64,000 bases of DNA from Aedes albopictus. Taxonomy: Eukaryota; Arthropoda; Insecta; Diptera; Culicidae. Of this stretch, positions 48,847 through 62,537 are shown in pieces. The first letter of the stretch is position 1. Each line of letters opens with the position of its first letter. The notes below the pieces were generated by a model, which was not told where the DNA came from, searched no databases, and saw only the letters and a program-made list of their open reading frames with translations. The stretch is taken from contig NW_026917332.1 in the NCBI RefSeq assembly GCF_035046485.1, positions 1 to 64,000 of the forward strand, given 5' to 3'. Made by a program: the position numbers and the translations under genes.

Positions 48847-49344
48847 TTTTTACTAAAAATTCTATAGGAGATGGAATTTGGTAACCACATTTACCATATC
48901 ATTTTTTTGTTTTCCTCATCTGATCAGGTTTCCTGCCTGAAGATGCTTTTAAAAACTAGGCTGGCTCGTGGGCGACAACGACGATGCTCGAGATGATACC
49001 AAAGACGTCCTCGTCCTCAACGATGGCGACGACTACGGATGATGATGATGGTGATTATGATGGTAGTCACGCGTAGCTAACGGTCGTGTTGGAGTGGATG
49101 CAATTACTTCCCTATAGCTCCGGCCGCACACTCCCATTATTGCGCAAGGGAAGAAAGTACACATTCAACGGCGAACGAAAGTGGATTCCGACTCGACCGT
49201 CGGTAGCGCGCAAAAGAGTGCTCAATTTGCGAAGTAGAAGCCGTTCAAATTGTCGTTAAAATTGATGCACTCAGTGCAACAGGGCTTAAAGTCAAAATGG
49301 GACTCTCCGGGGGAAGATGGAATGGAATCTTCGCGAAAAATTAT

Positions 49345-52300
49345 CAGAATTCATGAAGACCTCGAATCAGAATGCTGAAAAGCATTGCACCAGAATCATG
49401 GAAGGATTCTCTTCAGAATCATAGAAGGATTCTCTTCAATATCCTGGAAGAATTCTTTTCAGAATCCTGGACGGATTCTCTTCAGAATCCTATATGGATT
49501 CTCTTCAGAATCCTATATGGATTCTCTTCAGAATCCTGGACGGACTCCCTTCAGAATCCTGAAGGGATTCTCAACAGAATCCTGAAGGAATTCTCTTCAG
49601 AATCCTGAAGGGATTCTCCTCAGAATCCTGAAGGGATTCTCCTCAGAATCCTGAAGGGATTCTCCTCAGAATCCTGAAGGGATTCTCCTCAGAATCCTGA
49701 AGGGATTCTCCTCAGAATCCTGAAAGGATTCTCCTCAGAATCCTAAAGCGATTCTTTTCGGAATCCTTTCAAAGGATTTTCAATAGAATCTTGAAGGGAT
49801 TCTCCTCAGAATCCTGAGGGGATTCTCCTCAGAATCCTGAGGGGATTCTCCTCAGAATCCTGAGGGGATTCTCCTCAGAATCCTGAGAGGATTCTCCTCA
49901 CAATCCTGAGAGGTTTCTCACCAGAATCCTAAGAGGATTCTCACCTGAATCCTGAGAGGATTCTCACCAGAATACTAGGAGGATTCTGCTCAGAATCCTG
50001 AGAGAATTCTCTTTAGAATTCTAAAAGGATCTCCTCAGAATCTTGAGAGGATTCTCCTCAGAATCTTGAGAGGATTCTTCTCAGAATCCTGAGAGGATTC
50101 TCTCCAGAATCCTGAGGGGATTCTCCTCAAAATCCTGAGAGATTTCTCCTCAGATATCTACAAGGATCCCCTCAGAAGCCTAGGAGACTTCTCTTCAGAA
50201 TCCTGGGGGGATTCTCCACAGAATCCTGAGGGAAATCTCCACAGAATCCTGAGGGAATTCTCCACAGAATCCTGAGGGGATTCTCCACAGAATCCTGAGG
50301 AGATTCTCCACAGAATCCTGAGGAGATTCTCTTCAGAATCCTGAGGGGATTCTCTTCAGAATCCTGAGGAAATTCTCTTCAGAATTCTGAGAGGATTCTC
50401 TTTAGAATCCTGAGGGGATTCTCTTTAGAATCCTGAGGGGATTCTCTTCAGAATCCTGAGGGGATTTTCTTCAGAATCCTGAGGGGATTCTATTCAGAAT
50501 CCTGAGAGAATTCTCTTCAGAATCCTGAGAGGATTCTCCACAGAATCCTGAGAGGATTCTCTTCTGAATCCTGTGAGGATTCTCTTCAGAATCCTGAGAG
50601 GATTCTCTTCAGAATCCTGAGAGGATTCTCTTCAGAATCCTGAGAGGATTCTCTTCAGAATCCTGAGAGGATTCTCTTCAGAATCCTGAGAGGATTCTCT
50701 TCAGAATCCTGAGAAGATTCTCTTCAGAATCCTGAGAGGATTCTCTTCAGAATCCTGAGAGGATTCTCTTCAGAATCCTGAGAGGATTCTCTTCAGAATC
50801 CTGAGAGGATTCTCTTCAGAATCCTGAGAGGATTCTCTTCAGAATCCTGAGAGGATTCTCTTCAGAATCCTGAGAGGATTCTCTTCAGAATCCTGAGAGG
50901 ATTCTCTTCAGAATCCTGAGAGGATTCTCTTCAGAATCCTGAGAGGATTCTCTTCAGAATCCTAAGAGGATTCTCTTCAGAATCCTGAGAGGATTCTCTT
51001 CAGAATCCTTAGAGGATTCTCTTCAGAATCCTGAGAGGATTCTCTTCAGAATCCTGAGAGGATTCTCTTCAGAATCCTGAGAGGATTCTCTTCAGAATCC
51101 TGAGAGGATTCTCTTCAGAATCCTGAGAGGATTCTCTTCAGAATCCTGAGAGGATTCTCGTCCGAATCCTGAGAAGATTCTCTCAGAATCCTGAGAGGAT
51201 TCTCTGCAGAATCCTGAGAGGATTCTCTGCAGAATCCTGAGAGGATTCTCTGCAGAATCCTGAGAGGATTCTCTGCAGAATCCTGAGAGGATTCTCTGCA
51301 GAATCCTGAGAGGATTCTCTGCAGAATCCTGAGAGGATTCTCTGCAGAATCCTGAGAGGATTCTCTGCAGAATCCTGAGAGGATTCTCTGCAGAATCCTG
51401 AGAGGATTCTCTGCAGAATCCTGAGAGGATTCTCTGCAGAATCCTGAGAGGATTCTCTGCAGAATCCTGAGAGGATTCTCTGCAGAATCCTGAGAGGATT
51501 CTCTGCAGAATCCTGAGAGGATTCTCTGCAGAATCCTGAGAGGATTCTCTGCAGAATCCTGAGAGGATTCTCTGCAGAATCCTGAAAGGATTCTCTGCAG
51601 AATCCTGAGAGGATTCTCTGCAGAATCCTGAGAGGATTCTCTGCAGAATCCTGAGAGGATTCTCTGCAGAATCCTGAGAGGATTCTCTGCAGAATCCTGA
51701 GAGGATTCTCTGCAGAATCCTGAGAGGATTCTCTGCAGAATCCTGAGAGGATTCTCTGCAGAATCCTGAGAGGATTCTCTGCAGAATCCTGAGAGGATTC
51801 TCTGCAGAATCCTGAGAGGATTCTCTGCAGAATCCTGAGAGGATTCTCTGCAGAATCCTGAGAGGATTCTCTGCAGAATCCTGAGAGGATTCTCTGCAGA
51901 ATCCTGAGAGGATTCTCTGCAGAATCCTGAGAGGATTCTCTGCAGAATCCTGAGAGGATTCTCTGCAGAATCCTGAGAGGATTCTCTGCAGAATCCTGAG
52001 AGGATTCTCTGCAGAATCCTGAGAGGATTCTCTGCAGAATCCTGAGAGGATTCTCTGCAGAATCCTGAGAGGATTCTCTGCAGAATCCTGAGAGGATTCT
52101 CTGCAGAATCCTGAGAGGATTCTCTGCAGAATCCTGAGAGGATTCTCTGCAGAATCCTGAGAGGATTCTCTTCAGAATCCTGAGAGGATTCTCTTCAGAA
52201 TCCTGAGAGGATTCTCTTCAGAATCCTGAGAGGATTCTCTGCAGAATCCTGAGAGGATTCTCTGCAGAATCCTGAGAGGATTCTCTTCAGAATCCTGAGA

Positions 52301-55300
52301 GGATTCTCTTCAGAATCCTGAGAGGATTCTCTTCAGAATCCTGAGAGGATTCTCTTCAGAATCCTGAGAGGATTCTCTTCAGAATCCTGAGAGGATTCTC
52401 TTCAGAATCCTGAGAGGATTCTCTTCAGAATCCTGAGAGGATTCTCTTCAGAATCCTGAGAGGATTCTCTTCAGAATCCTGAGAGGATTCTCTTCAGAAT
52501 CCTGAGAGGATTCTCTTCAGAATCCTGAGAGGATTCTCTTCAGAATCCTGAGAGGATTCTCTTCAGAATCCTGAGAGGATTCTCTTCAGAATCCTGAGAG
52601 GATTCACTTCAGAATCCTGAGAGGATTCTCTTCAGAATCCTGAGAGGATTCTCTTCAGAATCCTGAGAGGATTCTCTTCAGAATCCTGAGAGGATTCTCT
52701 TCAGAATCCTGAGAGGATTCTCTTCAGAATCCTGAGAGGATTCTCTTCAGAATCCTGAGAGGATTCTCTTCAGAATCCTGAGAGGATTCTCTTCAGAATC
52801 CTGAGAGGATTCTCTTCAGAATCCTGAGAGGATTCTCTTCAGAATCCTGAGAGGATTCTCTTCAGAATCCTGAGAGGATTCTCTTCAGAATCCTGAGAGG
52901 ATTCTCTTCAGAATCCTGAGAGGATTCTCTTCAGAATCCTGAGAGGATTCTCTTCAGAATCCTGAGAGGATTCTCTTCAGAATCCTGAGAGGATTCTCTT
53001 CAGAATCCTGAGAGGATTCTCTTCAGAATCCTGAGAGGATTCTCTTCAGAATCCTGAGAGGATTCTCTTCAGAATCCTGAGAGGATTCTCTTCAGAATCC
53101 TGAGAGGATTCTCTTCAGAATCCTGAGAGGATTCTCTTCAGAATCCTGAGAGGATTCTCTTCAGAATCCTGAGAGGATTCTTTTCAGAATCCTGAGAGGA
53201 TTCTCTGCAGAATCCTGAGAGGATTCTCTGCAGAATCCTGAGAGGATTCTCTGCAGAATCCTGAGAGGATTCTCTGCAGAATCCTGAGAGGATTCTCTGC
53301 AGAATCCTGAGAGGATTCTCTGCAGAATCCTGAGAGGATTCTCTGCAGAATCCTGAGAGGATTCTCTGCAGAATCCTGAGAGGATTCTCTGCAGAATCCT
53401 GAGAGGATTCTCTGCAGAATCCTGAGAGGATTCTCTGCAGAATCCTGAGAGGATTCTCTGCAGAATCCTGAGAGGATTCTCTGCAGAATCCTGAGAGGAT
53501 TCTCTGCAGAATCCTGAGAGGATTCTCTGCAGAATCCTGAGAGGATTCTCTGCAGAATCCTGAGAGGATTCTCTGCAGAATCCTGAGAGGATTCTCTGCA
53601 GAATCCTGAGAGGATTCTCTGCAGAATCCTGAGAGGATTCTCTGCAGAATCCTGAGAGGATTCTCTGCAGAATCCTGAGAGGATTCTCTGCAGAATCCTG
53701 AGAGGATTCTCTGCAGAATCCTGAGAGGATTCTCTGCAGAATCCTGAGAGGATTCTCTGCAGAATCCTGAGAGGATTCTCTGCAGAATCCTGAGAGGATT
53801 CTCTGCAGAATCCTGAGAGGATTCTCTGCAGAATCCTGAGAGGATTCTCTGCAGAATCCTGAGAGGATTCTCTGCAGAATCCTGAGAGGATTCTCTGCAG
53901 AATCCTGAGAGGATTCTCTGCAGAATCCTGAGAGGATTCTCTGCAGAATCCTGAGAGGATTCTCTGCAGAATCCTGAGAGGATTCTCTGCAGAATCCTGA
54001 GAGGATTCTCTGCAGAATCCTGAGAGGATTCTCTGCAGAATCCTGAGAGGATTCTCTGCAGAATCCTGAGAGGATTCTCTGCAGAATCCTGAGAGGATTC
54101 TCTGCAGAATCCTGAGAGGATTCTCTGCAGAATCCTGAGAGGATTCTCTGCAGAATCCTGAGAGGATTCTCTGCAGAATCCTGAGAGGATTCTCTGCAGA
54201 ATCCTGAGAGGATTCTCTGCAGAATCCTGAGAGGATTCTCTGCAGAATCCTGAGAGGATTCTCTGCAGAATCCTGAGAGGATTCTCTGCAGAATCCTGAG
54301 AGGATTCTCTGCAGAATCCTGAGAGGATTCTCTGCAGAATCCTGAGAGGATTCTCTGCAGAATCCTGAGAGGATTCTCTGCAGAATCCTGAGAGGATTCT
54401 CTGCAGAATCCTGAGAGGATTCTCTGCAGAATCCTGAGAGGATTCTCTGCAGAATCCTGAGAGGATTCTCTGCAGAATCCTGAGAGGATTCTCTGCAGAA
54501 TCCTGAGGGGATTCTCTGCAGAATCCTGAGAGGATTCTCTGCAGAATCCTGAGAGGATTCTCTGCAGAATCCTGAGAGGATTCTCTGCAGAATCCTGAGA
54601 GGATTCTCTGCAGAATCCTGAGAGGATTCTCTGCAGAATCCTGAGAGGATTCTCTGCAGAATCCTGAGAGGATTCTCTGCAGAATCCTGAGAGGATTCTC
54701 TGCAGAATCCTGAGAGGATTCTCTGCAGAATCCTGAGAGGATTCTCTGCAGAATCCTGAGAGGATTCTCTGCAGAATCCTGAGAGGATTCTCTGCAGAAT
54801 CCTGAGAGGATTCTCTGCAGAATCCTGAGAGGATTCTCTGCAGAATCCTGAGAGGATTCTCTGCAGAATCCTGAGAGGATTCTCTGCAGAATCCTGAGAG
54901 GATTCTCTGCAGAATCCTGAGAGGATTCTCTGCAGAATCCTGAGAGGATTCTCTGCAGAATCCTGAGAGGATTCTCTGCAGAATCCTGAGAGGATTCTCT
55001 GCAGAATCCTGAGAGGATTCTCTTCAGAATCCTGAGAGGATTCTCTTCAGAATCCTGAGAGGATTTTCTTCAGAATCCTGAGAGGATTCTCTGCAGAATC
55101 CTGAGAGGATTCTCTGCAGAATCCTGAGAGGATTCTCTGCAGAATCCTGAGAGGATTCTCTGCAGAATCCTGAGAGGATTCTCTGCAGAATCCTGAGAGG
55201 ATTCTCTGCAGAATCCTGAGAGGATTCTCTGCAGAATCCTGAGAGGATTCTCTTCAGAATCCTGAGAGGATTCTCTGCAGAATCCTGAGAGGATTCTCTG

Positions 55301-57575
55301 CAGAATCCTGAGAGGATTCTCTTCAGAATCCTGAGAAGATTCTCTTCAGAATCCTGAGAGGATTTTCTTCAGAATCCTGAGAGGATTCTCTTCAGAATCC
55401 TGAGAGGATTCTCTGCAGAATCCTGAGAAGATTCTCTTCAGAATCCTGAGAGGATTCTCTTCAGAATCCTGAGAGGATTCTCTTCAGAATCCTGAGAGGA
55501 TTCTCTGCAGAATCCTGAGAGGATTCTCTGCAGAATCCTGAGAGGATTCTCTTCAGAATCCTGAGAGGATTCTCTTCAGAATCCTGAGAGGATTCTCTGC
55601 AGAATCCTGAGAGGATTCTCTTCAGAATCCTGAGAGGATTCTCTTCAGAATCCTGAGAGGATTCTCTTCAGAATCCTGAGAGGATTCTCTTCAGAATCCT
55701 GAGAGGATTCTCTTCAGAATCCTGAGAGGATTCTCTTCAGAATCCTGAGAGGATTCTCTTCAGAATCCTGAGAGGATTCTCTTCAGAATCCTGAGAGGAT
55801 TCTCTTCAGAATCCTGAGAGGATTCTCTTCAGAATCCTGAGAGGATTCTCTTCAGAATCCTGAGAGTATTCTCTTCAGAATCCTGAGAGGATTCTCTTCA
55901 GAATCCTGAGAGGATTCTCTTCAGAATCCTGAGAGGATTCTCTTCAGAATCCTGAGAGTATTCTCTTCAGAATCCTGAGAGGATTCTCTTCAGAATCCTG
56001 AGAGGATTCTCTTCAGAATCCTGAGAGGATTCTCTTCAGAATCCTGAGAGGATTGTCTTCAGAATCCTGAGAGGATTCTCTTCAGAATCCTGAGAGGATT
56101 CTCTTCAGAATCCTGAGAGGATTCTCTTCAGAATCCTGAGAGGATTCTCTTCAGAATCCTGAGAGGATTCTCTTCAGAATCCTGAGAGGATTCTCTTCAG
56201 AATCCTGAGAGGATTCTCTTCAGAATCCTGAGAGGATTGTCTTCAGAATCCTGAGAGGATTCTCTTCAGAATCCTGAGAGGATTGTCTTCAGAATCCTGA
56301 GAGGATTGTCTTCAGAATCCTGAGAGGATTCTCTTCAGAATCCTGAGAGGATTCTCTTCAGAATCCTGAGAGGATTCTCTTCAGAATCCTGAGAGGATTC
56401 TCTTCAGAATCCTGAGAGGATTCTCTTCAGAATCCTGAGAGGATTCTCTTCAGAATCCTGAGAGGATTCTCTTCAGAATCCTGAGAGGATTCTCTTCAGA
56501 ATCCTGAGAGGATTCTCCTCAGAATCCTGAGAGGATTCTCCTCAGAATCCTGAGAGGATTCTCTTCAGAATCCTGAGGGGATTCTCTTCAGAATCCTGAG
56601 AGGATTCTCCTCAGAATCCTGAGAGGATTCTCTTCAGAATTCTGAGAGGATTCTCCTCAGAATCCTGAGAGGATTCTCTTCAGAATCCTGAGAGGATTCT
56701 CCTCAGAATCCTGAGAGGATTCTCCTCAGAATCCTGAGAGGATTCTCCTCAGAATCCTGAGAGGATTCTCCTCAGAATCCTGAGAGGATTCTCCTCAGAA
56801 TCCTGAGAGGATTCTCCTCAGAATCCTGAGAGGATTCTCCTCAGAATCCTGAGAGGATTCTCCTCAGAATCCTGAGAGGATTCTCCTCAGAATCCTGAGA
56901 GGATTCTCCTCAGAATCCTGAGAGGATTCTCCTCAGAATCCTGAGAGGATTCTCCTCAGAATCCTGAGAGGATTCTCCTCAGAATCCTGAGAGGATTCTC
57001 CTCAGAATCCTGAGAGGATTCTTCTCAGAATCCTGAGAGGATTCTCCTCAGAATCCTGAGAGGATTCTCCTCAGAATCCTGAGAGGATTCTCTTCAGAAT
57101 CCTGAGAGGATTCTCCTCAGAATCCTGAGAGGATTCTCCTCAGAATCCTGAGAGGATTCTCCTCAGAATCCTGAGAGGATTCTCCTCAGAATCCTGAGAG
57201 GATTCTCCACAGAATCCTGAGAAGATTCTCCTCAGAATCCTGAGAAGATTCTCTTTAGAATCCTGAGAGGATTCTCCTCAGAATCCTGTGAGGATTCTCC
57301 TCAGAATCCCGAGAGGATTCTCCTCAGAATCCCGAGAGGATTCTCCTCAGAATCCTGAGAGGATTCTATCCTGAGAGGATTCTCCTCCGAATCCTGAGAG
57401 GATTCTCAACAGAATCCTGAGAGGATTCTCCTCCGAATCCTGAGAGGATTCTCCTCAGAATCCTGAGAGGATTCTCCACAGAATCCTGAGAGGATTCTCC
57501 TCAGAATCCTGAGAGGATTCTCCTCAGGATCCTGAGAGGATTCTCCTCAGAATCCTGAGAGGATTCTCCTCAGAT
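49345..57575 (+). repeat. 23-bp dual-hairpin array A9 (CTTC/CTGC/CCTC blocks)
   Basis: About 358 units in plus orientation, with long pure blocks. The left 1.1 kb is diverged with GAAGGG or GAGGGG cores and CCTC, CCAC and CTTC linkers. CTTC dominates about 50500-51160, CTGC about 51190-52150, CTTC 52150-53190 (two CTGC units near 52240), CTGC 53190-55010, a fine CTTC/CTGC mixture to about 55620, CTTC to 56510, then CCTC to the end. Arms are almost invariant through the centre. In the CTGC blocks the minus strand has no stop in any frame, but also no ATG, so no complete frame begins there. Confidence 0.98.
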
Positions 57576-58995
57576 TCACATCACAAGCACTCATTCCATC
57601 ATAACAGCAATCGCTTCAGCTCACTTAGGCATCAGAAATAGCAACATTTAACTGCCGAAAACCCTCATCGCAATTCCCATATCGATTGAACTTGATGATT
57701 TCGCAATAAAGCAACTCCGCTCCCAATATTTTTCTCTGACCCATCAAACGTGCTCGCCGGTCAGCCAGTCATCCAACCAACACCACCCGTGCCGTGTTGT
57801 GTAAACACATCTGACCCAATCGGTCCCCTTTTTCGTCATCATTTGGTACACGGCCTTCCCTGTATGCCTTGCACATGGCTCTACAGCCTGGCACCGAGGT
57901 TAGAGTTCAAAAAAGCAAACCTCGCACGCGCGGTTCACAGTCTCTCCCCTTTCATATGACTAGTAGAACGTAACTATACAGGGAATTTGTGTACTCTCTG
58001 TGTCTAAACAAATAACCGACCACCCCAAAACAAGTATCAGCAGCCATCAGCAGCAGCAGGACGTGGAAAGGTAGGTAGGTTTGCCTGTTTGTGTGCTTTG
58101 AAACGTGAGTCGACTGGAAAAATAGCGATAAAAGCGCAGAATTGAGGAAAGGTCCTCATGCAGACGATGAGGGCTGTTTCAAAATTTTCACTGAAAATTT
58201 TAACTAAAATTTTATTTGAAAACATGAATGTAGAGAAACTATTTTCCAAGATGTGTTCGAAAGTCAAAAAATTGTTTTTAAATAAAAAATAAATCAAGAA
58301 TCGCGAGTTTTTCCAGAAAAAGTACATTTTACCAGCCCTGTAAATGTAGTAAAGAGGCGAAGTTGGCGTAATTTGATAGGCCTGCACCGAGGTTTTTCGC
58401 TTGGGTGGTTAAGACCCACTGAGCTTTGTACCGCTTATTGGGCGCCAGCAAGACGCCCACACCTTTAAAGCGAGGTCAGATTCCTAAATCAGAATTCCTG
58501 AACAGAAAATTCCAGAGCTTTAAAGAGCCACCATAATCGGAAAACAATCAATCCGTTTCGTACTCGGTAGCAACGAATCCCGCCCGAAAGTGTCTATTTA
58601 ATCGCAATCACAGCTCATTTGGCGCTAATCGAATTAGCACCCTAATTGCGCCAATCATCCATTTGACGGCTTCCTCGCTGGAGCCACCAACGAACGACCG
58701 ACCACCAAGTTAAATTTTGACGTTCCTGATGGAAGTTTTACACGGAACGTGCTGCTCTGAATGAGGTGGGGTACAGAGAGAGAGGAAGGCGTACTTTGTT
58801 AAAATGTAAATTGCAATTAAATTTGACTCGGATTGGCACTTTCCAAGAAGGATGGAGAAGGATTGGCACGTCGCGTTGTCGCTTTCTTCCTCGTAGCAAC
58901 CGCGACTCAGCTGCAGCCCTATTCGAGTGCAAGCAGCGAAGAGAGTTCCCTTTTAAGAAAACTCAGCGGCATGTGGAAGGGATGAGAAAATCTGC
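57576..58995. other. Unique island between A9 and A10; no gene seen
   Basis: Single-copy-looking sequence. Open frames at 57750-57959 (plus), 58037-58387 (minus) and 58738-58999 (both strands) have no recognisable domain. A short AGC run lies near 58041-58058. An AT-rich centre (58180-58330) has no repeats I can define. Confidence 0.45.
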
Positions 58996-60850
58996 ATGAA
59001 ATCCTAATGAAATTCTCCTCAGAATCCTGAGAGCATTCTCCACAAAATCCTGCGAGGATTCTCCACAGAATCCAGGGAGGATTCTCCACAGAATCCTGGG
59101 AGGATTCTCCACAGAATCTTGGGAGGATTCTCCACAGAATCCTAGGAGGATTCTCCACAGAATCCTGGGAGGATTCTCCACAGAATCCTGAGAGGATTCT
59201 CCACAGAATCCTGAGAGGATTCTCCACAGAATCCTGAGAGGATTCTCCACAGAATCCTGAGAGGATTCTCCTCAGAATCCTGAGAGGATTCTCCACAGAA
59301 TCCTGAGGATTCTTAACAGAATCCTGAGAGGATTCTCCACAGAATCCCAAGAGGATTCTCCACAGAATCCTGAGAGGATTCTCCACAGAATCCTGAGAGA
59401 AATCTCCACATAATCCTGACAGGATTCTCCACAGAATCCTGAGAAGATTCTCCACAGAATCCTGAGAGGATTCTCCACAGAATCCTGAGAAGATTCTCCA
59501 TAATCCTGAGGATTCTCCACAGAATCCTGAGAGGATTCTCCACAGAATCCTGAGAGGATTCTCCACAGAATCCTGAGAGGATTCTCCACAGAATCCTGAG
59601 AGGATTTTCCACAGAATCCTGAGAGGATTCTCCACAGAATCCTGAGAGGATTCTCCACAGAATCCTGAGAGGATTCTCCACAGAATCCTGAGAGGATTCT
59701 CCACAGAATCCTGAGAGGATTCTCCACAGAATCCTGAGAGGATTCTCCACAGAATCCTGAGAGGATTCTCCACAGAATCCTGAGAGGATTCTCCACAGAA
59801 TCCTGAGAGGATTCTCCACAGAATCCTGAGAGGATTCTCCACAGAATCCTGAGAGGATTCTCCACAGAATCCTGAGAGGATTCTCCACAGAATCCTGAGA
59901 GGATTCTCCACAGAATCCTGAGAGGATTCTCCACAGAATCCTGAGAGGATTCTCCACAGAATCCTGAGAGGATTCTCCACAGAATCCTGAGAGGATTCTC
60001 CACAGAATCCTGAGAGGATTCTCCACAGAATCCTGAGAGGATTCTCCACAGAATCCTGAGAGGATTCTCCACAGAATCCTGAGAGGATTCTCCACAGAAT
60101 CCTGAGAGGATTCTCCACAGAATCCTGAGAGGATTCTCCACAGAATCCTGAGAGGATTCTCCACAGAATCCTGAGAGGATTCTCCACAGAATCCTGAGAG
60201 GATTCTCCACAGAATCCTGAGAGGATTCTCCACAGAATCCTGAGAGGATTCTCCACAGAATCCTGAGAGGATTCTCCACAGAATCCTGAGAGGATTCTCC
60301 ACAGAATCCTGAGAGGATTCTCCACAGAATCCTGAAAGGATTCTCCACAGAATCCTGAGAGGATTCTCCACAGAATCCTGAGGATTTTCCTCAGAATCCT
60401 GAGAGGATTCTCCACAGAATACTGAGAGGATTCTCCACAGAATCCTGAGAGGATTCTCCACAGAATCCTGAGAGGATTCTCCACAGAATCCTGAGAGGAT
60501 TTTTCACAGAATCCTGAGAGGATTCTCCACAGAATCCTGGGAGGATGCTTCACAGAATCCTGGGAGGATTCTTCACAGAATCCTGGGAGGATTCTTCATA
60601 GAATCCTGGGAGGATTCTTTATAGAATCCTGGGAGGATTCTTCACAGAATCCTGGGAGGATTCTTCACAGAATCCTGGGAGGGTTCTCCCCAGAATCCTG
60701 AGAGGATTCTCCCCAGAATTCAGGAAGTATTCTCTTCACAGAATGCTAAGAGGATTCTCCCCAGAATCATGAGAGGATTCTCCACAAAATCCTAGGAGGA
60801 TTCTCACCGGAATCCTGAGAGAATTTTTACCGGAATTCTGAAAGGATTGT
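58996..60850 (+). repeat. 23-bp dual-hairpin array A10 (CCAC linker)
   Basis: About 80 units in plus orientation, CCAC-linked and nearly pure at about 59515-60350. The left edge and about 60530-60690 carry TGGGA cores (CCTGGGAGGATTC). Several short units (CCTGAGGATTC, missing GAGA-type bases) occur at about 59300, 59505 and 60380. The minus strand is open for up to 544 codons because CCAC linkers give no stop. The centre matches the CCAC blocks of A4. Confidence 0.97.
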
Positions 60851-61699
60851 CGCGTTTCACACGAAACTGACGACGCCAATGATGGAGGACCTTCCAACGA
60901 CGTAAATCAGTAAGTGAGCTGATTTCGTCCTCTTCGTAAGCCAATCTCCTCTTTTGTAAGCAACCGCAATCCACCACCCAACCAAAATCCACCCACCAAA
61001 AACGCGATAATGATAGGATAAATTGAAAATTTGACAAAACTTCACTCACGTCTCGGTCGTCAGCCAGCCCCCCGGTTGCCGCCCACCCAAAAACAAACTT
61101 CGCCGAAGGGGGAAGAAGCGTAAACATTTCCCATTACACATTCATGATTTTTCGCACCTCCCCGCCGTTGTAGACGTCGTCGACAATTTCCACCGAATTG
61201 CGGGGCAAGGGAAACCGAAAATCCCCGGAACCGACCTCGATGAAAGGTACTGGCGGGTGCTGGTGGCACAGAGAAAGTTGTAAAAAGCTGCGGAACTTGA
61301 TTTGAATGTGTAAATATTTCCACAACCCTTCACCTCAGCGGTACCCAGGCCGCCGCCGCCGTTTCGGAAAATTTGCATTCCTCAATCGGAAAATGCGAGA
61401 TTGATTCAGCTCAGGGTTGAACGGGGATATCTAGAATCCAGAATCGAGAATGTTGCGGAAAAGATATTCATTTGTTTAAGGAAAGTAATTCCAGAAGAAA
61501 AAAAAACAACTTGAAATGTGCTTAATTGGTCATCATTTTTAATTTTAAATTTCTATTTTTTCTCATATACACAATGTCATCTACAACTAGTACAGCAAAA
61601 CAAAATCTATTGCATAAAATTTACTGTACATACCGGAAAAAGTAACACTCTTATGGTGTTTTCATCAAATTTCATACTTGGATTGCATAGTATGACTTA

Positions 61700-62010
61700 G
61701 GTACTCCAAATTTTAGGCAGTTTGCACAGACATACATCACATACAGACAAACAGCTATTCGGTCATCTTCCAATACGTTCTGATCCTAAACAAGTAATCA
61801 TCCTGTTGAAATATATCCTTTAGAACTATGTTAGACTAAGCAATAGCTAAAAGTATCTATAATAGGGCATTTGCTCAAATGACTGACTTCAGTACTCAAA
61901 ATTGAAGATAGTTTGCACAGACATACACACATACACACACCACATACTGACAGACAGTTATTATTCGGTCATCTTCCAACAGATTCTGACTGATCCTAAG
62001 AAAAGTAACC
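61700..62010. repeat. ~191-bp imperfect direct repeat
   Basis: AGTTTGCACAGACATACA occurs at about 61719 and 61910 (lag 191), each followed by a CA-rich run, a CAGACARACAG-like phrase, ATTCGGTCATCTTCCAA and a GATCCTAA phrase. The second copy has an expanded CA run. Both copies are non-coding. This is a short tandem duplication of a CA-microsatellite region. Confidence 0.75.
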
Positions 62011-62537
62011 ATCCAAGCAGACGGGCAAGACGCAACCGTGATAAAACTTCACGCTCAACGCATCAGTGGAACCCACTTTGGGAAAGAGTTACCGACAACA
62101 ACGATGACGACGACGACAAAAGAAAAAAGTGCTTCCAGTCAGTGTGTGCCGCAAGGATGTATGTATGCATTATTCATAAATCAATTTGGCTGTGCACACG
62201 CGAGGGAGGATTCCTTTACGTTTACACATTCGCTTCTCTAAACTCGCAGACGTCGTTGCTCTTAAGAACATAGGTGCGTCGTCGAGGAGTATCTAAAGAA
62301 ATGCCGGAAAACAATTCAGCAAAGCGAATAAATAATACATTTGGTTTGGTTGGGCGATTTTCAACTCGAGACGACAACAAAGGCAGCGGCAAGGAACATA
62401 TTTGGCAACAAAATTTGCACATCAACACGTGTATGACTTAGTAGTTTGCGGGATAATTTTCTGATTGTCGAATTCATAGATAAATAACCAGGGCTCTAAG
62501 TTTGTTGGAATGTATTTTCGTACATTTACATACTTAC

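Larger units (their letters stand above)
47886..49344. other. Unique island between A8 and A9
   Basis: Contains the candidate exon at 47934-48025, the TTACCCC palindrome cluster at 48512-48846 and a GAT run at about 49036-49060. Minus-strand frames at 48094-48330 and 48486-48674 have no recognisable domain; the second reads through the palindromes. Otherwise I see nothing in it. Confidence 0.45.

Noticed and set aside
58919..60553. 544-codon minus-strand frame in A10
   Set aside because: It is the same 23-residue periodic translation, beginning at a variant unit and running out into flanking unique DNA without a domain.
60860..60909. Plus-strand open segment ending at CA|GTAAGT near 60908
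   Set aside because: The upstream side is satellite without a credible acceptor, and the minus strand is equally open.
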